Below are positions 25,301 through 31,947 of a stretch of DNA of 64,000 nt, piece after piece; position 1 is the first letter of the stretch, and every line of letters begins with the position of its first letter. Where the stretch lies: assembly GCA_034620365.1 (NCBI GenBank), contig JAQGEQ010000170.1, positions 186,001 through 250,000 on the forward strand, given 5' to 3'. Source of the DNA: Pegea sp. RAD2-039. Its lineage: Eukaryota > Chordata > Thaliacea > Salpida > Salpidae. Under the pieces are notes generated by a model, which was given only the letters and a program-made list of their open reading frames with translations, searched no databases and was not told the origin of the DNA. Position numbers and translations under genes: made by a program.

Positions 25301-28300
25301 AGAGGTGAGGACCACACAGTGACCCACAACTACTACTGACCACCTTTGGGACAGACTTTATTGAAACCAAATGGAGGTTTCTTGTTTGAAGGCAACAAGG
25401 TTCTAATTGAACTTGAATGTAAATCATACAAGACTGTAATTGAAGAAACTGTCCAATTACCACCTCTGTCTCCGGCCCATCCTTTCCCCATGGTCCACAC
25501 TTCACCATTTAGCGTTGGTGGATTTGCGTGGCAGGTCAGTGATCTGATGACGTCACTATTGGATTCAATACGTCCGTTTTAGATCCGGGTATTCCCCGAT
25601 GGACCAGATGAGGACAACCAGGGCAATGTGGCTCTGTTCTTGCACTGTACCACAGCTAATCATCTGGTCAAAGTCAAAGCAAAATTTCTAATCGAAGGGC
25701 AGGTGAGTTGTCCACTTTACTTTGACCACACTTGACCTACTGTCCTTGTCTAGCCGTCCCCGGTCCTCTACGAACACACATTTGCCGGCAACTGTATCAG
25801 TGAGATGCCCAGCGGCGTGGCTTTTCCAAATCGAGGTGACTTCATGCGTTCCCTCACGGACCAGAAGCTTCGGGTCGGTGTCGAGTTTATCTCCGTCACT
25901 GAGGTCACTGACCACCAACTACTGACCGCCAATTACTCATATGTATCTGTTATCAGGTCAACGAGATCCATGTGACCCTTTCTGAGCCGCAAAATTGTCC
26001 CACAGTTTGTGTCACGCCCTTTGAAGACTTGACCGGTTGTCCTTGGTTACTTAAAACCCTTCAATCGTCGAAGCTGAAACTGAAACTGGACCAGAGTGAA
26101 AAGACCACATCTGGGCTCGTCGAGTTCTATCATCGCCATGTCATCTGGAATGCGACGCTTGTAGCGCCTGCATCCGACGACTCTTCCGTCAATGTGTCCT
26201 TAAACACCAAAGGAGCTCTCATCGGGTACTTCGGTGAAAACTGGTCAGACGCTGACGTCATCAAATCTGACGTCAGTGTTGACGAACTGACCATGGACGG
26301 CAACTTGTACCGGACCGATGTAGATGACGGTTACGAACGGTTAGTAGTGATGACGTCATCCGTGGACCACTTTCGTAAACGACCATTTTGGGCAGGTACT
26401 CGTACATCTCACTTCACGTCGAGTTGTTGTCCAATCATCTACTCTATAAAACTCCTGCACCTTCACCCACGGCTGATCGTGAACGCAAGTTTCTTTATAA
26501 CGCTCGGTTGGTTGCTATGACGTCATCGCTGTCAATTAATTGTGATGACGTCATCAGGAAGGAGCGTGCGACCGCGCAACAGCGCTTCAAGCAGCTTCAA
26601 CGTCGAGTGGTGGCGCTTGAGAGTAAATGCTCCGCTCTGCAACAACGCCCGCGCCTCGCCAGTGACGTAGGTGATGACGTCAGCGGTGATGCCACCAAAG
26701 AAGAAGGTTCATCAAATAGCGCGAAGACTCTAATCCATTTGATGGCTGATCTCGCGACACGAGACAAAGGTGCGCTTCGAAGCACTTGATGACGTCATCA
26801 CCACTTTTCAATTTAGGAAAATCTGTGAGGAGTTCGCGGAAGATTTACGAAGCTCCGAAGATCAGCGAGAAAGAGCTGGGTCGGAAGTTTGTCGAGTTCC
26901 GTCGCGATTTCAACACGTATGACGCCACTAAACGCGATGATGACATCATCTTTGATTGACACGTGACAGGCTGGTCGTGGCGTCCACTGCAGATGAAGAG
27001 AAGATGGCCGAAGCTCGCGTTGTGGCCCGGACCACACTTGATGGCGTAAAACGAGTGTTGGAGACAAGGACCGGACTGCGAGTCACGCGTACATTGTTAT
27101 CCGGCTCCCTGGGCACCAACACATGTTGTGTCTCTCGTTGTGATGCTGATCTTCATCTTTTCTCTCCCGATATCCCGAGAGTTGCTCACGTCACGTGGTT
27201 GCCATCGTTACTCGTCGCCCTACGTCACGTCATAGAAGATGCCACCGCTGATGGCCAACTTAATGACGTCACTCACCTCACTTCGAGGTACTTTTACACT
27301 TCGGTGTTGATGACGTCATCGTTTCTCGCTTTCCATCGCAGTTCTCGCGGAATCCAGTTTCGCGGCTTCAATGACGTAATCGAGTTTGAGGTGTTTGTCT
27401 CGCATGACTGGACACACAACAGTGATGACGTCACCAGTGATGGCGGTTACGACGCGCTATATGAGGAGTTGCTACGGCAACGAACATCGGAAGTTCTTTG
27501 TTGGTTCTCACCGGATGTTGCTCATCTTCAAAGGATCTTCATCCAAGAACAACCTCCGCAAGTTGGTCACGTGATGATGACGATGCTGACATCACGTGAT
27601 GATGACGTCATCAGGTGCTGAGCGTGATCAGGGTCGTGAAACAATGGCGAAGTTGGTGTGATTGGAAAGATGACAAATGGAAACCTCCATCTTATCTTCT
27701 TGCACTTCTCGTGATTCGCGCGTTTGAGAACGCCTGCCACGTCATCGATGGGAATTCCCCTGATGAAAAAGTGATTGTGAGATACTTCATCAAGTTGGTC
27801 CTTTCAACAGCGGTCCACAAGTTGTTTGTCCACATACTCCAACTTTCTATTTCATCTACTTGTTGTCCACAGGCCAACTCGTGTCCGCTTGTCCTGGTCA
27901 CGATTTTATGACCCAACCGAGTACAACATCGAGTACAGTGGTCGCGAGTCACGTGACTGTCCACCAATTGTTCAGGACCCAGCCAACCCGGCTAACAACG
28001 TCGCCGAACGACCTATATCTTGGGTCCTATTTCGTCGTCATGTTGACCTGTTGGGTCATCGTTTACATCTGATGAGAGATGGGGTCCTTTTACCCTGGTC
28101 AGGTTCACGACCCACGAAAGATCGAAGTTAGAAAAAAGTAGAGAGTTGATAGTCAGTCAGTCAGTCAGAAAGATCCCCAGAACCTCAGATACGCCCTAAA
28201 AACTTCTTTGTTCAAATCTTTTCATCTTTGCTCTGAGATTACCTTTTCACCTTGATGTTGATCTTTTCTTGATTTTCTCTTCATCTTGATCTTCAGCGGA

Positions 28301-30196
28301 TCTGTGAAAATCATGATGACGAGATGACACCCGCTATTGTTCGTTGCAACACTTGTGGCGATCTTTGTTCGCGATGTGATTCAGTTCTTCATCTTAATCG
28401 TAAAACTCGTTCCCATCAACGTCAAGTTAGTCTTCTTCATGACATCATACGCATCCCTCCTTATTTGCATCTTGTAGATCTTTAAAGAAGAGCAACAAGC
28501 GATCCAAGTGGAACTTCACGAAGGATGCGGACGTCTCAAACTCTTCTGGCTTCTCGCGCTCGTCGATTCACGATCTTTGAAAGCTGTCATCGAGTTCAAA
28601 GGTCATGATATAGGTTAGTTGCCGGTCAGTCCACCTTCTTCTAATCATTTGCTTGTTGGTCAGAAAATTCAAGCCGACCAAACGCCACTCTGACGTCATC
28701 AGGAAGTTATTGTCGTTTTTGTGGCGTCAACAGCGAGACGCTTGCCTTGACTGGAGTTTGTGCTGATGAAGTTTGTCGCCAATTCGCTTCTACTGTAAGT
28801 TGCTATGAGACTTGTTGCTATGAGACTTGTTGCTATGAGACTTGTTGCTATGACGACTTGTTGCTATGAGACTTGTTGCTATGACGACTTGTTGCTATTT
28901 TAAACGCTTTTTTGTCGAAGGCTTGTTTAAAAGTTCTGAGTTGTGGACATTTTTGTGGAGGATTAAATTCTGATGAAAATTGTCTTCAATGTTTACATTC
29001 TGAATGTAGCAAAGATTTAAAACAGGATGCTGAAGATCTTTGTATGATTTGTTTCACTGAGACACTTTCATCTGCTCCTGTTATTAAGGTGGGTATCATT
29101 CGACTAAATCATTGTGACCAATCACAACTTTTTACCAACAGCTGGATTGTGGTCATCTTTTTCACTTTCATTGTTGTGAAAGTTTATTAAAGAATAAATG
29201 GAATGGACCTCGAATTACCTTCGGGTTTCTAAACTGTTCCATTTGCAAGGTACCTTCCTCACATCTATGTATTCCTCATCTTCATCTGTGTCTTCTTTAC
29301 ATCTTCATCTGTGTCTTCTTTACATCTTCATCTGTGTCTTCCTCATCTTTAGGTCGAGATGTCTCATCCATCTCTCGAGAAGTATCTTTCTCCTCTACGG
29401 GAACTTCAACTTGAAGTCCGTCGAAAAGCTTCTCAACGTCTTGAGTACGAAGGACTTGGTAAATGTAAAGCAATCACTTCACCGGATTCGCGCTTCTTCC
29501 AGAAGCGTCTTGAGTACGCTATCAGCAAATACGCCTACTACATGTGCTACAAATGTAACAAGGTACTTCTTCTGCCCGTCACTTCGTCGTGATGACGTCA
29601 TATACGCAGGCGTACTACGGAGGTGAAATCCGATGTGAGTTGGAAGCGGACTTGAAGGATGACTTTGAAGAGCGCGAGTTGGTTTGTGGTGCTTGCTCTG
29701 ATGTCGCACGTGCGCAAATTTGCACTAAACACGGAACCGACTTTCTCGAGTACAAGGTAATTACTTTCAATTTCCTCAAAATATCATCCTAAATACCTTT
29801 TAATGTAATTGAAACTACCTATAAATTTAGTCCAACCCACCTCTTAATCTGCCTCTGACCACCTCTAAGCTTGGTCCTGACTATGTCTAAATTTAGTCCT
29901 GACCACCTCTAAATTTAGTCTTGACCACCTCTAAACTCTGGTCTTTGTTACAGTGTCGTTATTGCTGTTCTGTTGCTGTCTACTTTTGTTTTGGAACCAC
30001 CCACTTCTGCCGAACTTGCCACGATGATTTCCAACGAATTGTTGGTGTCCCCAAGCATATCCTGCCCCCTTGCCCAGCTGGTCCAGGTGCTCAAAAGCTC
30101 CAGGGCACTGAGTGTCCACTACATGTGATCCATCCGCCGACCGGTGAAGAGTTTGCGTTGGGTTGTGGTGTTTGTCGAAATGCAAATACTTTTTAA
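7305..30196 (+). CDS. MYCBP2: MYCBP2/Highwire/RPM-1-type PHR E3 ubiquitin ligase (multi-exon)
   Basis: Giant RCR-type E3 ligase. Family members esterify ubiquitin onto Ser/Thr and control axon growth, synapse formation and axon degeneration (DLK and NMNAT2 are known substrates). The first exon is taken as 7305-7454, then 7574-7657, followed by several dozen short exons. Order seen: N-terminal helical region (7.3-8.7 kb), RCC1-like repeats (8.76-11.25 kb), PHR1 (about 13.05-13.75 kb), helical stretch (13.87-15.5 kb), PHR2 (15.8-16.6 kb), filamin-like fold with [10 protein letters not shown] (17.9-18.7 kb), SH3-like [14 protein letters not shown] (18.8-19.1 kb), Cys/His region [14 protein letters not shown] (20.9-21.2 kb), DOC-like TETFWES (22.6-23.3 kb), [18 protein letters not shown] (24.4 kb), then the catalytic end (28297-30196). 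Continuity across repeat-bearing introns is supported by family motifs, for example SPE|LAVPL across 11964-12794. No disabling mutation was found. The start codon and several exon edges are uncertain. Intron 24503-28296 holds a nested gene. Confidence 0.9.
8757..11250 (+). other. RCC1-like domain-coding exons of the PHR ligase
   Basis: These exons encode RCC1-type blades: [72 protein letters not shown] and [18 protein letters not shown]. The characteristic Cys-rich insert of the PHR family ([18 protein letters not shown], then [16 protein letters not shown]) lies between blades at about 10.27-10.48 kb. The order matches vertebrate MYCBP2, which makes the assignment firm. Confidence 0.85.
11415..11521. 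repeat. 16-bp tandem repeat (GTGACGTCATCAGTGT) in a PHR intron
   Basis: Six to seven head-to-tail copies, some with TAACGTCA in place of TGACGTCA. The unit contains the CRE-like palindrome. The array starts at a GTAAGT donor and ends just before the next acceptor, so it makes up almost the whole intron. Confidence 0.9.
11985..12770. repeat. 14-bp minisatellite in PHR intron 11964-12794
   Basis: About 55 degenerate copies of a unit like CTACTGTCCACCAA, with variants TACCGTCC and CCATCAC. The array sits between a donor after CCT GAG (11963) and the acceptor before CTT GCT GTC (12795). The protein reads SPE then [13 protein letters not shown] across it, matching the MYCBP2 family, so the array is intronic. 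It has no stops in any + frame, which produces three overlapping spurious reading frames. Confidence 0.92.
13050..13750 (+). other. PHR domain 1-coding exons
   Basis: Reads [56 protein letters not shown] and [20 protein letters not shown]. This is the beta-sandwich PHR fold found twice in PHR ligases, with the conserved GGGW, GGRGEY and SNNGTDV signatures intact. It is split by several short introns. Confidence 0.88.
13953..14768. repeat. 33-bp minisatellite, about 25 copies, probably intronic
   Basis: Unit encodes [11 protein letters not shown] in one frame (33 nt, 11 codons). A one-base shortening of an A-run near 14644 breaks that frame within the array. A phase-1 intron from GAT G|GTTTAG (about 13941) to CAGCCAG|TA (about 14810) removes it and restores the frame as [15 protein letters not shown], which agrees with the spacing expected in the family. 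The donor is weak (GTTTAG), so retention in some transcripts is possible. Confidence 0.88.
15826..16600 (+). other. PHR domain 2-coding exons
   Basis: Encodes a second PHR-like module with [20 protein letters not shown] followed by a YTVQI strand and further strands ending near a Q-I-L-T-R segment. It is more divergent than PHR1 and its exon edges are less certain. The position between the helical region and the filamin-like region matches the family order. Confidence 0.6.
18366..18616. repeat. 30-bp minisatellite in PHR intron 18332-18617
   Basis: About eight copies of a unit containing CACCTGTCCACTTGT then CCACAACCTCTTGAC, with a TTTACATCC variant in the last four. Donor after GAT G (18331) and acceptor at 18617 keep frame (AKDGLYRAKW), so it is intronic. 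Confidence 0.9.
22560..23340 (+). other. DOC/APC10-like domain-coding exons of the PHR ligase
   Basis: The motif [12 protein letters not shown] is typical of the APC10/DOC jelly-roll. It is followed by [30 protein letters not shown] and [20 protein letters not shown], as in MYCBP2. Intron 22651-22809 interrupts it exactly after WES and carries five copies of a 30-bp repeat. Confidence 0.75.
22651..22800. repeat. 30-bp tandem repeat, five copies, in a PHR intron
   Basis: Five near-identical 30-bp copies built on TCATGGTTGAGTGAACATGA fill intron 22651-22809 between the two halves of the DOC-like domain. Opposite-strand frames across it (repeats of [10 protein letters not shown]) are artefacts. 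Confidence 0.92.
24711..24872. repeat. 18-bp tandem repeat, about nine copies, just upstream of the nested gene
   Basis: Unit ACCAGCTAGCAACCAGAT with TTCAGTTAGC variants. Lies in the host intron 20-180 nt before the ATG of the nested MATH-OAS gene. Each unit contains CAG, AG and TAG words near the usable 3' splice sites, so it could affect acceptor choice; that is inference. Confidence 0.9.
24895..28131 (+). CDS. Nested MATH-MATH-coiled-coil-OAS-like nucleotidyltransferase
   Basis: Lies wholly inside PHR intron 24503-28296, same strand. Exons (all phases agree): 24895-25079, 25121-25304, 25355-25534, 25583-25702, 25754-25903, 25957-26339, 26396-26769, 26817-26916, 26970-27561, 27615-27793, 27873-28131. 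Two stopless introns inside these (26507-26557 and 27288-27341) are probably removed, giving about 866 aa. MATH 1 (about 15-150): [36 protein letters not shown] 2 (about 165-275): [27 protein letters not shown] related strand-rich part follows, then a short coiled coil (about 438-475). The OAS-like part (about 545-866) has LSGSLGTN, 12 residues later DAD (D600/D602), then [42 protein letters not shown] and [11 protein letters not shown], the OAS1 order and spacing. Family enzymes make 2'-5' oligoadenylates on sensing dsRNA. The third catalytic Asp is Glu here (about E664), so activity is uncertain. No clear promoter or AATAAA seen. Confidence 0.82.
28150..28168. repeat. GTCA tetranucleotide repeat
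   Basis: About four and a half copies of AGTC/GTCA directly after the stop of the nested gene, still inside the host intron. Confidence 0.85.
28797..28903. repeat. 15/18-bp tandem repeat in a PHR intron
   Basis: About seven copies of TTGCTATGAGACTTG, some lengthened to TTGCTATGACGACTTG, between the exon ending FAST (GTAAGT donor at about 28795) and the exon starting [14 protein letters not shown] (28921). Confidence 0.9.
29274..29352. repeat. 23-bp tandem repeat in a PHR intron
   Basis: Three copies of a pyrimidine-rich unit (TTCATCTGTGTCTTCTTTAC plus ATC) form the polypyrimidine tract of the intron between the RING exon and the exon starting [12 protein letters not shown]. Confidence 0.85.
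29840..29942. repeat. Degenerate 23-25-bp repeat in the last PHR intron
   Basis: Four to five copies built on TAAATTTAGTCCTGACCACC in intron 29757-29953, immediately before the last exon. Confidence 0.8.
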
Positions 30197-31947
30197 TCTT
30201 ATTTTCTATCAGTTGTTTTTCAGTCATGTAATTGTCGATCACGTGACTGCTCGCTTGTTTCGTGTAACATTTCATATATTGCAACTTGTCACGTGGTAAG
30301 GTCAGCTTGCATGTAGCTTCTGTGGATCTTCTGTTCTGACTTTCGTTTTTCAACTCTCTGCAATATTTTAATTGTCAAATGGTTTAGGTGGAATATTTTA
30401 GTACATTGTTTTAGATTTTGAGACTTCAATTTTATTGCACTGAAATACTTCTGATTTCGTTAGTTGTTTGCAACAAGAAAAATTAAGATTAAAAATTTTG
30501 GTTGTTGGTGTCGATTGAATGGTGATGAGGTAGATACAGGAGCAGCTACACAATAAAAGTAGACATGTTTCCGATTTTTATTCGACAAATTATGAACAGA
30601 ACATGAATAATAGAAAATGAAATTCAGTAACTTGTTTCATCTGTTGATGTTCAAATATTTAGTTTTGATGATTTACTACAATTTTGTTGCTTCTCATAAA
30701 ACATTTCAAACTGTTTGTTTTGTCGACAGTTTCAACACTATTTACAACTAAAATCATTCACTAACACAAGCAACATGTCCCTAAAAATTCTCTAATATAT
30801 CGAACTTCTTACTCCAGTTAGATTGTTGAATGTCTAACTATCATTACTTCCGGATCTACTTTTCAGTTTTTTGCTTACTTTAGCAAGTTGTATTGACAAG
30901 TTGTGAAGTAGATAGACATTTTTAAGCACATTTCACTAATATTTCTAAATCTTTAAACTAAATCAGTTTTTTGAATTCAACAAATTCTATATCCACTAAA
31001 CGTTCGAAAAGAAGTTTACAAAATCAATAATTGTTTTCATTTAATTCGCTTTTTGAACTCATTTACTTCATCAACACGTCCGAAATTGATTTGTAAATTG
31101 ATGTCATCAAACAATCTCTGATATTTCATTAATTTGTATTTTTCTACTAATTCAGCCTAACTGATATGTTATTATCGAAACCTGACATCAGGAAATAGCT
31201 TTAATAATAAAATTACATAATGACAACAATAGAAGACATTTTGGCTTCTTAACATTTTTCCACTGATTACTTCAGTAACTAAACGAGATGACGCAACAAA
31301 GAAACAGCGAATAATACTTAAAGTCGGCAAAGTGAACAGGTTATGGATTAAGTGACACTAACCAATCACAAAAGCCCACAAATAGATGAAGGCGGTGTAA
31401 TTGAGGGCTTCATATATCATGTGCTGGTCCAAACAAATAATCGATTATTAAAGCAGCGTAAAAATAAATATTTAAAAAATAGGAATAATAATTCAGTATA
31501 ATAATTAGTAACATGTTGAATGATGTACCACAAAAAGAAAGAAATTTGATGGAAAAAATTCGTGTTTTATCCGTGATAACAAATTTGTAGTTGGACACAA
31601 ACTAGTTTCGAGGAAACAGAAGATCTGTTTGTGCAGTTTATAAATAAGACCAATGAAAGAAAAGTAAAAGAAGAAACGTGAAAGGATTTGTGCACAGCAG
31701 AATCAGAAATGAAAAACGCCAAATTGTCGCAACAAATTTACGCACCGTTCAATTTCGTCAGTTTAATTTTCTTTGCATTACAAAATGTTGAAAAACGAAT
31801 TTAAGTTATCAGAAACTGTGGAATATTTAAACAGTTGAGGTTACTTTTAATGACAACAACACAATCAAATCGTAAAATAGCGATTACTGCAGGTTCAGGT
31901 AAACTGGAAAATATTCAAAGAAATTTGACAGAGACAGTAAAGTGACT
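30197..31947. other. 3'UTR of PHR gene and convergent intergenic region
   Basis: Contains the PHR 3'UTR and the downstream flank of the opposite-strand coiled-coil gene. A minus-strand hydrophobic reading frame (about 31598-31360) is present but cannot be tied to a gene. The rest is AT-rich with no other signal I can support. Confidence 0.5.
30552..30557 (+). terminator. Candidate poly(A) signal of the PHR ligase gene
   Basis: AATAAA about 355 nt after the TAA at 30194-30196. The region between holds no further coding exon, so it is the likely 3'UTR. Confidence 0.5.

Larger units (their letters stand above)
10105..29600. repeat. Dispersed palindrome TGACGTCA (CRE-like), about 65 copies
   Basis: By hand count about 65 exact TGACGTCA words lie between 10.1 and 29.6 kb, mostly as (G)ATGACGTCATCA. 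They fall in introns, often beside splice sites, and in exons, where they read DDVT, DVI or MTSS. Only one more exact copy was found elsewhere (about 40297, in an SLC7 intron). The word equals the CREB/ATF consensus, but this density inside a gene body looks more like a spread short element than a set of binding sites. Confidence 0.85.
28297..30196 (+). other. RCR catalytic module (RING plus tandem-cysteine domain) of the PHR ligase
   Basis: Begins at CGG after the acceptor at 28296 with [20 protein letters not shown] (B-box-like), followed by a RING ([16 protein letters not shown], then [12 protein letters not shown], then CSICK). The tandem-cysteine domain follows. Its two relay cysteines, equivalent to human MYCBP2 C4520 and C4572 by local context, are codons 29634-29636 (in EIRCELE) and 29987-29989 (in [10 protein letters not shown]). 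The Glu (RELVCG), the two Phe of CFGTTHF, and the His and Phe of CHDDF known to be needed are also present, so an active esterifying ligase is expected. The C-terminus CRNANTF matches the family end. Confidence 0.9.

Noticed and set aside
24503..28296. Idea that MATH-OAS is simply a constitutive insertion domain of the PHR ligase
   Set aside because: It has its own ATG and an in-frame stop at 28129-28131 before the RING exons, and the flanking host exons join in phase 0 without it. Constitutive inclusion would remove the catalytic end. Only alternative use is plausible.
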